In this document: positions 35,943 through 46,957 of the stretch, piece by piece
How positions within the stretch are numbered: position 1 is the first letter of the stretch
Layout: the number at the start of each line of letters is the position of its first letter
From: Magnolia sinica
Taxonomy: Eukaryota > Streptophyta > Magnoliopsida > Magnoliales > Magnoliaceae
Direction: 5' to 3'
Length of the DNA: 64,000 nucleotides
NCBI RefSeq assembly: GCF_029962835.1
Contig: NC_080585.1
Span: 58,825,443 to 58,889,442 of the forward strand
The notes under the pieces: model-generated
Seen by the model: the letters and a program-made list of their open reading frames with translations, nothing else
The model's database searches: none
What the model was told of the DNA's origin: nothing
Made by a program: the position numbers and the translations under genes

Positions 35943-37038
35943 TGTTGAGATTTTGGTTTTAAAAATAAATATTTTTTTGAAAATTTTATTTCCCGCCAAA
36001 ATGAATTTGAAAAAATAAAAGAAAGATTACTTTTTTTTAGTCCACATCGGATAAAGTGGATAAAAACTCTTTGTTTATAAGTCTTTGAGTATGGAGTATT
36101 CTTACTTGGAGCAATGAAGGTAGAGATGCTCACTTTCCATATTTCAATGTTACATACTAGAACACACGTATGTACGCACACTCGGGCTCGGGCAAGGGTG
36201 TGGACAATGTGGTTGTAGTAGCGCTAGATGACACATTTTGCACTTTGCACATACACAAGGGTGTGGACAATGTGGTTGTAGTAGCGCTAGATGGCACATT
36301 TTGCACTTTGCACATGCACATCGTGTCGCAAAGTGGTCGCTCCCTATCAACCTTATGCAAATCACTGCGAGACAGTGCAAGAGAGAAGTGCGAAGTGGTA
36401 TGGGCTTTATAGGCTACTGGAAATGGTTAGATCAGTGGATCCAAAACCGTCAACTATTTTTTAGAACAGCTAGTAGCCTTAATAGCTAAAACAGTCCGAA
36501 AACGGACGACCCTTGATGATCCAACGGTCATATCGTTGATCTAACAATCTGAAATGTTCAGAATTTAGTGTCAATGGTCAGAAATGTTTCACAAACATTC
36601 TGAATCATTGATGACCACCTGGCAATGGTCCACCCCCAGATGCTATATAAACTGAACCTTTTAGGTATAGAATCATCCAAGTCCAATAAATCCAATCCGA
36701 TTTGATCTCTCTAAGTTTTTCTTTTAAGGTTATTCAAGAAGAACTCGCTGACTGAATCACTGAGTTTGATCACTCAATAAATCTATCAGAGTTCTAAACT
36801 GCGTTGACCAAGTCCCTGAGTAGGTCCCTTCGTGATTGCTGCATGCAGGGCCTTAAGAAAAAAAGCTTGTCTTATCTTGGGAGCAATTCACCTATAACAC
36901 ATCAACAGTCTCAATTTCAATTGAAAAGGGTGTGAATCAAGCTTTAAGGACAACGTATTATACACGTGATTCAACCTGGTGTTAATTTCATATTTATTTC
37001 TTAGGTTTCCAATATTATTTGTGAAATATTTTCCAACA
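35943..37038 (+). repeat. Left LTR of the copia element (1096 bp)
   Basis: Longer than the right LTR by about 140 bp, partly through a 63-bp tandem duplication (36193-36318). The two LTRs have many substitutions between them, so the insertion is old relative to the Tekay-like element. Confidence 0.85.
36193..36318. repeat. 63-bp tandem duplication in the left copia LTR
   Basis: CAAGGGTGTGGACAATGTGG begins at 36193 and again at 36256. The right LTR has one diverged equivalent only, so the duplication arose after insertion. Open frames here are artefacts of the repeat. Confidence 0.9.
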
Positions 37039-37104
37039 TTCTTAAAGCTTGATTATGTATACCAAAAGTGTTGCATCAATTAAACTGATGAATCGAGATT
37101 TGAT

Positions 37105-38070
37105 CATATCGAATCGATTCGATGGTACAAAACCGTACAAACTTCACTAGATGAAAGAAAAGTTTAAGTTTCTTTTCACTACCTTGAAGATATTCTATAT
37201 TCTGGACCCCAATCTATAACCTCTACCAGAAGCGACCAATAATGACACCCCATAACAAATCACTATCAGAATCAAACGACAAGAAGATGAACTGTTGTGT
37301 CGCGATCATGTTCTCAACGCATTGTCTGATGGGTTGTACAACCTATACACAAAAATAACTTCAACAAAAGAAATTTGGAATGCTTTGGAAAACAAGTACA
37401 AGGCCGAAGAAGAAAAAACACAAAAAATTTCTAATCGTCGAGTACTTAGATTTCATGATGGTAGACAATAAGCATCTAGTAGCCCAAATTCATGAATTAT
37501 AGTTGATCCTAAACAAAATAAAGACACTAAAAAATGATTTACCTAAATCTTTCCAAGTCAAAGCTATTATAGCCAAACTACCTCCAAGTTGGAAAGACTA
37601 TAGGAAGAAGCTATTGCATGAATCAGAAGAGTTCACCTTGAAATAAATAAAAAAGCATATTCGTATTGAGGAAGAATCTCGCAACCGAGATAAGAGGGAT
37701 GACACCAATGGTGCATCCTCGTCTAAGGTAAATGCAGTAGAAAAATCATCCAAAAATAATAACTCTGAGAAGAACGAATCCCTAAAACCCAACAAAGATC
37801 AAGGGAAATTCAAGAAAACCCAAAAGAAGAAAAATGGTAAACCCGAGGGTCCTTGCTATGTCTGTGGCAAGATCAGACATTTTTCCTGAGTTTGTAGGGA
37901 CTACAAAAAGCCTAAGAAAGAGGCTAATACAGTAGACGATGATATCATAATAATGGTCACGAAAGTGAACATAGTTCAAGAGAAAGTCTATGATTGGTGG
38001 TATGATACAGGTGCCACAGTCTATGTATACAATGACAGATTTGCCTATAAATTTATGACCTTAGAATAAC
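37105..38070 (+). pseudogene. copia gag and protease, broken
   Basis: The plus strand shows copia gag pieces: 'FDGTN'-like start near 37118, 'LLHESEEFTLK', then a lysine-rich stretch, and a zinc knuckle CYVCGKIRHFS-stop-VC (about 37854-37899; C-x2-C-x4-H-x4-C with a stop in the last gap). The protease follows with WWYDTGATVYV (about 37997-38029), the D-T-G catalytic triplet intact. Several frameshifts and stops break the frame, so no functional product is expected. Confidence 0.8.
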
Positions 38071-39243
38071 CAAGTTGGGACCGAGAGTTGTAAATTGTAT
38101 CTTTGTAGGATATGCACAAAATAGTAAAGCCTATAAACTCTTAGACTTATAATCTAATGTGATCATAGAATCTAGAGATGTATAGTTTTTTGAGAACTTG
38201 CTATCCATGGAGAAAAAAGATACTGCTATTCTATCTCCTAATAAAACTATAGAGAACTCAAAAAGAAGTTAAAACTCCTAGTGAACCTCGTAAGAACTAA
38301 AGAACAAGAGTAGATAAGAGTTTTGATCTTGATCAAATAGACTTTCAGCATCTCTCTTTTCATCTAGTAGAGGATGATAGAGAGAAGGTCACTAGAAAAA
38401 TATCTATAGTTTTGACTGTAAAAGATAAACCTAAAACCTTTAATGAAGTTATGACTTCAAAACAATTCACTTTTTGGAAAGAGACTATTAATGATGAAAT
38501 GGATTCAATTGTGTCAAATCAAACATGGGAATTGGTAGACCTACCTCCATGATCTAAACATATAGGGTGTAAGCGGATATTTAAGAAGAAATACAACACT
38601 AATGGTACAATACAAACCTTTAAGGCTATATTAGTAGCCAAGGCATTTCATCAGAAAGAATGAATCGATTATTTTGACACATTCACCAGTTGTTAGAATA
38701 ACATCGATTAGGATTTTATTTTCTTTAACATCCATACATCATCTTCATATCCATTAAATGGACGTGAAGACAGCATTCTTGAATGGTGACCTTGATGAGG
38801 AGGAATACATTGAGCAACTGGAAGGGGTCGTTCTACTATAAAATGAAAGGAAAGTATGTAGACTTATTAAATCTTTGTATGGATTAAAACAAGCGCCCAA
38901 ACAGTGGCATGGAAAGTTTGATTCAAATATGTTATCTTATGGTTTTATAGATAACATAATTGATAAGTGCTTATACTCTAAAGTTTGTGATGATTATATG
39001 TATATATGTAGATGACATGTTAATTATCAGAAACAAAATAGAAGATGTAACTGAAACAAAGAGGTTTTTCTCCTCCGTTTTCAAAATGAAAGATCTTGGA
39101 TAAGTGAATACTATACTAGGTATTAAAATTTAAATAAAAAAATATAATAGGGGTTATGCGTTGTATCAGTCTCATTATATTGAGAAGATACTGAACAAGT
39201 TTAACTACTTGAAATCAAAGAGGCGAAAACCTCATTTGATCCA
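38071..39243 (+). pseudogene. copia integrase tail and reverse transcriptase, broken; integrase core deleted
   Basis: Directly after the protease the sequence jumps to the C-terminal end of integrase (VGPRVVNCIFVGYAQNSKAY, about 38080-38140). The zinc-binding and catalytic DDE regions are absent, a deletion of about 1 kb relative to autonomous copia elements. The RT follows: 'FWKETINDEMDSI' (38477 on), 'MDVKTAFLNGDLDEE' (38759 on), 'SLYGLKQAPKQWH' (38874 on) and the catalytic YVDDML (about 39004-39021) in a shifted frame. RT stops at the LTR insertion, and resumes at 43196. Confidence 0.85.
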
Positions 39244-41277
39244 TGTAAGCCCCGTATCCTAGACCGTACCGCTCCGTAGGCTTCCGCGATCCTTCCGGTC
39301 ATATTTCGGCAACCTTCGCACCGTATTCGGTGTTTGCGCACGATCCTAAGCCAGGTCCCGCGCACCGACGTCGGCTTGGTCCGAAAGTTATATCATAGCG
39401 ACCGCGTCGTCGCCGCGGTTCCAACGCCGTGACTTGCGCACCGAACCGATACCCAGGCAAGAAGATGCCGATCAGCGTTTATTCCGAAGAAACACCGCGC
39501 GTTGCGGATTTCGAGGGAATCTCTACAATTAGTCCCATCAATCAACCATTAAAGCATCCCATACCTCAAGTACAACAACCCATCTCCACCTTTTTCAAAA
39601 GTCCACCATTCTTTCCACCTCACCACTCCTCTTTTCCAAATTTCAACAACAACCATACACCTTTTCACAATTTTCAACCCAAACCATCCCCCATCACTCC
39701 ATCACCCATCTCTTTCTCTCTCTCTCTCCCTTTACAACTATCTTTCTTATTCATTTTTTTCAAAAATCCAAATCCAAGAGAGAGCACCATACGTATGAGT
39801 CCCCCATGGTGAGAAAACTTCATTTGTGAGGTCCACCTTTCCCACCACTTCATCTCTCATCTCAACCATCCATTTCCCATCTTCCTCCATCAAAGGGTAG
39901 TACAAGGAGCTAAGGAAGCCAAGGGAGCAAGAAGATCAAGTGGTGGGTGCCTTGATAGGGTAGATTTTCATATTTTTTAAGATGGGCCAAGTGAGGCCAA
40001 CCGATCAATGGTTTGGATCTTACTTTGGACCCTAAGATGTGGCCAATGGCCCACTTGGATCATCATGATCATTCCATGATGGGGCCATTCTCCATGGACC
40101 CCATCATGATGTTTATTTCTTTACATGCTTAGGGTCATCTAGACCATTTAATTTAGTGGAGAAGGGATCTCCACCGTTGGATCTAATTTTTATAGACCCA
40201 TGTGTAATGGGGCCCACTTGATGTATGATTTAGTGCAAGGGAGGGCCCATAGTGCCGGGGGTCCCTCCATCACGCGGTTTCACTCTCTATCTCTCTCCCC
40301 TTTTATTTTATTTTTTACTTTATTTTATTTTATTTTAATTTGTTGGATGATGAAGAGGTTGTGTGGCCCACTTGAATGGACCCCACCATAGGGTATGTAT
40401 TCCATCCAACTCACCTACGAGTGGGGCCCACTTTGTGTGTAGTATACACACCATCCTCCATGAGGTGGCCCACATAAGCAAGGCCCACCTCTAGTATATT
40501 TGCAGAGTCCAGCGTCCAGGGACGCTGGACGTTACATGGGAAAGGTAAATTTTAGCTAGGTTTGGGGTGGTTCACTTGTGTAGACCCCACCTTGATGCAT
40601 GTATTAAATCCACACCATCCATTCCCTTCCCAAGCTCTTTTTAGCCGTTGACCTAAAAGATGGGATCCATCAGACTTTCGACGGCCATACCTAGCAAATG
40701 GTGGTCTTTACCATTAAAACCTTCCCTATTGTTTTTATGCACCGAACAGGTCCAATATTGGGCTCGTTTAACTTTTCGGGCCATGGAAGGCCATTGGATG
40801 GAGTGGATGGCTTGGATATGGACCCCACCAATAAAATCCTCAATAAAATAGAAATTAACAAACGGGATGGATGCCTAAATAATTCGTTTGTTAACGATCA
40901 GGACTGCCATTTTTCGGCGCGCACAGACGCTTCTCACGGGTAGCCGTGGGCCCCACCTTGATGATTATATGCTATCTAAACCGTTCATATGGTGGGCCCC
41001 TACCTGACGTGGGCCCACCCCAAAAATCAGCTTGATCCAAGACGCAGGTGGCCCACACCGTATGAAACCGTGGGATTGAACATTTACCTTTGAAACCCTT
41101 TTTGGGCCCACAGAAGTCTTGGATCAAGGTGAAACTTTTTATCACCCTTCATCTAGGTCTGCTTGACCTTATTAAGGGTTTGGATGAAATGTAAACATTA
41201 CGGTGGGCCCCACATGGAGCCCACACAGATGTATGTGTTTTACCTCCACCGTCCGCCTGGACGGTGGAGCCCACTGT

Positions 41278-41365
41278 GTGTGTGCGCGTGCGTCTGTGGG
41301 TGGGTGCATGCGTGTGTGTGCGTGCGTGTGGTGTATGCATGTGTGTATATATATATTATATTATA
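41278..41365. repeat. GTGTGC/TATATA low-complexity run in LTR B copy 2
   Basis: Imperfect GTGTGCGTGCGT repeat (41278-41346) followed by a short AT run. Open frames here are low complexity. Confidence 0.8.
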
Positions 41366-41389
41366 TCATGATTGATATAATATTGGTGG

Positions 41390-41770
41390 GAGGCCCACCT
41401 TAGTTTGTTGTGGCCTGTGATTGAGGCCCACCTTGATATAGATGTAAGGCCCAACTGTCGAGGCCCATTTGATGTAATGGGGCCAATGAGTTGAGGCCCA
41501 TTTGATGTGCACATGGGGCCCAATTGGTGAGGCCCATTTGATACATATAAGGCCCAGGTGAGTAGACCCATTTGATGTACATATGGAGCCCAGCTGTCGA
41601 GGCCCATTTGACACGTGTAAGGCCCATAAGCTTAGGCCTATTTGATATGTTCTGAAGCCCCCGGGTTATAGCCATTGCAATGTACATAAGGTCCATTGGT
41701 GTGGCCCACTTAATGAATATAAGGCCCATATGACTTGGCTAATTTGATGTATTTAAGGGCCCAATGGATG
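41390..41770. repeat. GGCCCA-type tandem repeat in LTR B copy 2
   Basis: Units built around GAGGCCCATTTGATGTACATAT. Equivalent to the arrays in copies 1 and 3. No CGATT expansion here. Confidence 0.8.
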
Positions 41771-43195
41771 TACCTAAGGTCCATTGCAATGTGTGATCCC
41801 AAAATAACTTATGAAATGATATTTGTGGCAGTCGTGCCTTGGGAGCAATGTTGGTTTGACGTCCACATTGTAAGTGTAGTGTGGTTAAATGTCCGCATTA
41901 TGACTTTCCCTTGGGCCCACTGATAGGCCCATATGTGTAATATGTAGGCCGTCTAGGCCCATCTTCATTATGAGCATCATCCACCCCATATAACATATTT
42001 AATTCCATGATTCATGATCATATGCATCATACGTATGCTTGATATGAGAAATGACTGATCATAGCATAGGCAGATTGTTTTGGGGCTCCCGTACAGGGGG
42101 TGTTGCGCTACATGAGCGCACGATACGCCCAGGATTGCGTATGCCTTCGATAGTGTGATTCATGCATTTGCATTGTGTGATATTATCGTACGCCTAGCGA
42201 CATCGTGGCCATAGCCTCCACGACGCATCGTGGTCGGGGGATCCGATACCTAGAAATCGCTCTACATGGGGTGCGATAGATATCCCCTGGTGAAAGTCCC
42301 TAAACCCTTATGGTACCAGAGGTTGCTCCAACGCTAGACCGAGTGGGTGCATGAGGGCCGAGTGGATTACCAGACGGTTGCGCTTTCCACCGTGTCGTTG
42401 GTCGGTTGGAAGGGGGTGCGGCCTTACCCGCCCAAGAGTAGGGGGCAATGCTAGCCTGAGTCTGACCACTCAAGAATGGGTCCGCTATTGACGAGTCGAG
42501 CCCGATATTTGGCAGGGATAGTGAGGTCTTTTCCACTCACCTTATAAGCGCGATGGGGCGGCAATCAGTGTGAAGTGTACTAGACCCCGGTGATATTCCA
42601 GATTTGAGCCATATTGACATGTGGACTTAGATGAGGATTTGTATGCTTGACTTGCATTTTGCATTGCATGGCCTTGGTATGGCCGACATCATTCTTTGCA
42701 CCGCATGGCCTTGGTACGGCTAATGGGATTCTTAGCATTCATCAGCATGTTCCGCATTACTCTGATACTGCATAACTACATTATCACCTTGAGCATACAC
42801 TTTCACCACCTTCTAAGCTTTCTATAAGCTTATGCACGACCGTTGCGTGCAGGTGACGTTGGATCGCAGCAGCGCTGAGGCTTGGGCGCGTGGCTGATCT
42901 TCTTTTGGAGCTTTTGGACTATCTTCATTGTATTTCCCTTATGCTCATTGCACTTGTAAAGTTTTTGATTATAGTGGAAATGTGATGGAGTTTTTGGTTG
43001 TTGTTTGTGGGTTATGCCTTTGGTTATGCTTATTACGAATCAAACTGATGTTGAAAATCCTCCTTGTAGCATCCCAGGATCGGAACCTGGCGAATGGGCT
43101 CTGGGAGCCGAGAATGGGGTTCTACGGAGGCTGTCGGCGCCAGATTCGGCGATCGGGAATTTTGTGAGCCCGGTTTCCGAGTTTGGGGCGTGACA

Positions 43196-43910
43196 ATCCA
43201 AGTATCAAATTAAAAGAAAACATTGGAAGAACAGTTACACAACTAGAATATGCTAGTGCTATAGGCAGTCTTATGTATGCTATGCAGTGCACAAGACTGG
43301 ATATTGCATACACTATGAGTAAACTAAGTAGGTTTACTAGTAATCCTAGTGTAGAATACTGGAAAGCTATAAGTAGATTTCTGAGTTATCGAAAATAAGC
43401 TAAAGAAATAAGGTTATTCTACTTAAGTTTCTAGATGTATTGGAAGGATATACTGATGCGAGTTGGATATCGAGTGTAGAGGACTACAAGTCCACAACAG
43501 AGTAGATATTCACCTTAGGAGGTGCAGTTGTCTCTTGAGGATCCAAGAAACAAACTGGCATTACGCATTCGACAATGGAGTATGAGTTCATAGCCTTGGC
43601 TGCAACTGGCAAAGAGGCTAAATGACTGAGAGATCTTTTATTATAAATCTTATTATGTGCGAAGCCTATACCGATTGTTTCACTTCATTGTGACAGTGAA
43701 GCCACTTTAACGAGAACCTATAATGGTACATATAATGGGAAGTACAGACATAAAAGTCCGAAACATGATTATATAAGGTAGTTGATTCAAGATGGAATCA
43801 TTGCGATCTCATTTGTAAAGTCAAGTAATAACTTGGCCGATCTTTTTACTAAACATCTAATAAGAGAGGTAGTAAGGACAATTTCTAGAGAAATGTGGTT
43901 GTAACTCTTC
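43196..43910 (+). pseudogene. copia RT end and RNase H, broken
   Basis: Continuation after the inserted LTR: 'YASAIGSLMYAMQCTRLDIA' (43249 on), then RNase H pieces 'GYTDASWI' (about 43448), 'KQTGITHSTMEYEFIALA' (about 43550) and 'SNNLADLFTKHL' (about 43826). The canonical proline before DIA is leucine. Frameshifts and stops are frequent. Confidence 0.85.
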
Positions 43911-44490
43911 AACCAAAGTTCCACCAGTAATGGAAACTCAACCCAAAATTAGAAAATTTCTAATGTTTGGGTTCAGTGAGTAAAATAAATCACTGATGAG
44001 GGAAAGTTTTAACACTAAAATAGTAAATAATATCATCCAAAATGAAGAGTACTGGTCATTACAACTATATATCTGAGTCTTAGAACTCCTAATGAAATCC
44101 AATATATAAAACAATTGTTTTAAATAGTAACAAACACTCTTGAAGGATTTCAGCTATACAGACATATAAGTGGTGTCGCTTCTCATGAGAGTTGAAGTTT
44201 CTCTCGAGATTGTTCGTTAAACAGGATAAACACGTGGTCATTAAAAGTGTTAAGCGAGTAATATAAAGGAGCTTATATAATGCAGGTGATATTATGTGTG
44301 TGACATCTTTAGTTGTGTCATTAAGGAATAACTAATTCAAAGCCACGACTACTAGAGATTTTGACAAAACTTTAAAATACTTATATTAAGGAAATATTCA
44401 AATCGGAAAGATATCTTTCTCTATACATAAAAGTTGTCTTTTATCTCTGACAGACTTTTCTACTATTTATTTTAAAATCAAGTGGGGGAT

Positions 44491-45444
44491 TGTTGGGATT
44501 TTGGTTTTAAAAATAAATAATTTTTTGAAAATTTTGTTTCTTGCCAAAACAAATTTGAAAAAACAAAGAAAAATTGCTTTTTTGTTTAGTCACACATTGG
44601 ATAAAGTGGGAGAAAACTTTTTGCTTATAAGTCTTTGAGTGTGGCATGCACATGCGCTCGGGTTCGGGCATAAGCATGGGCAATGGCGAGGGTGAGGGCA
44701 TGTGCAATGTGGAAGTAGTGGCACTAGATGGCGCACTTTGCACTTCGTTGTTGCGAGACGATGTGATCGTGGTGTAAGAGAGAGGTGCAAAGTTGTCTGG
44801 GCTTTATAGGCTACTGGAAATGGTTAGATCAGTGGATCCAAAACTGCTGAACGTTTTTTAGAATGGCTAGTAGCCTTAATACCCAAAATGGTCCAAAACT
44901 AGACGACCCTTGATGATCCAACAGTCAAATCATTGATCTAATAATCTGAAACATTTAGAATTTAGCACCAATAGTCAGAAACGTTTTAAACCATTGATGA
45001 CCACCTCGCAATGGTCCACACCCCAGATGCTATATAAACTAGACCTTCCAGGTCCAAAATCATCCAAGTCCAACAAATCCAATCCGATCTAATCTCTCTA
45101 ATTTTTCCTTTTAAAAGTTATTCAAGAAGAACTCGTTTAATGACTCGAACCTTGTTTCAGTCACTGAGTTCAATCACTCAACAAAACTGCTAGAGTTTCG
45201 AACTGCGTTAACCAAGTCCCTAAGTAAGTCCCTTCGTGATTGCTACACGTAGGACCTTAAGAAAAAAGGCTTGTCTTGTCTTGGGAGCAATTCGCATGTA
45301 ACCCATCAGCAGTCTGAATTTCAATCGAGAAGGGGGCGAATCAAGTTTTAATGACAACGTATTGCATACGTGATTTAGCTTGGTGTTAATTTTATTTTTA
45401 TTTTTTTTCAATTTCCAGTATTATTTGTGAAATCTTTTCCAACA
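44491..45444 (+). repeat. Right LTR of the copia element (954 bp)
   Basis: Preceded by the polypurine tract GTGGGGGAT (44482-44490). Starts TGTTGGGATTTTGG, ends TTTTCCAACA. Confidence 0.85.
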
Positions 45445-46179
45445 CTCATTAATCATCCAAAATTTGGGATTTATTGTAGACAAGTCATCCATCCAAAAGT
45501 CAGATTGATTGATAAATATGATCTTTGACCAATGGGCATTTCTGATGCAGGAAAGGGTGTGATGAGGAAGATCAGGGTCTACCTCAAATGTGCAAAACCT
45601 TGAATCCACCAGGTTATTTTTGAATCCACAAGAAAGAAAAGGATTAATCAGCAATCATCATCAGACTTTCGATTACATCAATTATAAACGAAAGAAAAAC
45701 CCTAATTAGGAATCTTAATTCGACTAAACTAAAATTTACCTGAAATAGTAAAATTTACTTAAAATAGAAAGTCCTAATTTAATCATGCTAGATGATTCCA
45801 AGCATGATTATAAGTAAATCCTAAGAAGACTGCATATATACTAAAACTCTGGGCCTGTTTGATTTTTCAATTTCCAGTAAAATGCAAGATAAATGAGCCA
45901 TGATTACCATTTCTAGATGTTGTTTAATGAGGAATTATGGCTCATATATCAAGAGTAAAATACTTGTGGAAGAATTATAAAAGTAAATAATTATGACCCA
46001 TTAACAACCATTTGCTATTGTAATTGGAAAATCAAATAGGCCCAAAAACAAAGGAGATACATCCAACCTTAAATTTACTAAAAATAGTAAGTTTTTCCTA
46101 AAATTGTGATTTTGAATTGGAAGGAAGCATTTTTCTTGTAAAATGGAGCAACACAATCTGCTTACATATATCGATTGGC
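45445..46179. other. Intergenic stretch, no recognisable gene
   Basis: AT-rich sequence between the copia element and the gypsy fragment. I see no convincing frame, RNA gene or element end. Confidence 0.5.
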
Positions 46180-46957
46180 CTCGGTTAACATGTTCCAGTC
46201 AAAATTCATAGGTCGTGCGCCCTGTAACAATACCCGGATTAAAAATTATGGCCAATTTATGGTTCACACTTCGAACAACAATTTCTCCCTATTCAGAATG
46301 AATTTCTTTTATTCGGACATGCCTGGGGCCCAATTACATCATGCCCTACATAGGACTAGGCCGGGATCTAACATACTAGGTCTGGTTTTGTTCAAGCTTC
46401 CTTCGATTCATCTGTGTCAAGAATATGCCTGCAACTCGCTTTACATTAGTCCCCTCCACTTGAAAAGAACTCGTACTTGAGTTATCCATAAGATTCAACT
46501 CATGATACTCGTACAAATTTTCTACATTAAACATCCATGAGATCTCCAGGATCTTGGAATATTGACGACATAGGCATTATCATTGATTTTCCTAAGTTTT
46601 GAAACTAGGCCTATCTTCTTATTTCTCAACTTGTCATGTCCTAGTCAGAAATTGCTCATTGCGTAAGTGAACCAACACATTATCACCCACCTCAAATACC
46701 TTCTGGTGCTGATGTCTATTAGCCTCTTCCTTGTACTTGACATTAGATGCCTGTATTTTTTCTAAACATTGGCATGCATAGTCGCGATCCGATTTGTCAT
46801 ATTTTCCACAGTAATACTCATTCCTGGTAACTTAAGCAATGGGACGGTATATGCTTGGGGACTTAACCATATACATCCTCGAATGAGGACTTACCAGTGG
46901 ACCGATTATGCATGTTGTTGAAGGCGAACTCCACCTAAGCCATAGTAAGATCCCACT
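46180..46957 (-). pseudogene. Reina-like Ty3/gypsy integrase C-terminal remnant
   Basis: Minus-strand reading from 46957 continues the integrase broken at 60200: 'VEFAFNNMHNRSTGKSSFE' just below 46957, later 'FEVGDNVLVHLRNEQF' (about 46700-46655) and 'INDNAYVVNIP' (about 46590-46555). These are the order and motifs of Reina/CRM-type chromovirus integrases. Stops are frequent. The portion 46180-46470 is less certain and may be the element's 3' untranslated part. Confidence 0.75.

Larger units (their letters stand above)
39244..43195 (+). mobile_element. Solo LTR, family B copy 2, target duplication ATCCA
   Basis: A 3952-bp segment with TG...CA ends (TGTAAGCCCCGTATCC...GGGGCGTGACA), flanked by ATCCA at 39239-39243 and 43196-43200. 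Joining the flanks restores the copia reading across 'TSFDPSIKLKENIG'-type sequence, confirming the insertion. No internal coding sequence is present. This is the best-defined member of family B and supplies the reference ends. Confidence 0.95.
35943..45444 (+). mobile_element. Decayed Ty1/copia retrotransposon, interrupted by solo LTR B
   Basis: Two LTRs begin TGTTGRGATTTTGGTTTTAAA (35943, 44491) and end TTTTCCAACA (37038, 45444), with a purine tract GTGGGGGAT directly before the right one. Internal sequence encodes gag, a protease, then RT and RNase H on the plus strand, all with many stops and frameshifts. A 3952-bp LTR (39244-43195) sits in the RT/RNase H region. CATTAAT lies directly left (35936-35942) and two bases beyond the right end (45447-45453), a likely target duplication with a small offset. 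Without the insert the element is about 5.5 kb. Confidence 0.88.

Noticed and set aside
36150..36412. Cys/His-rich frames on both strands
   Set aside because: They are translations of the 63-bp duplication in the copia LTR.
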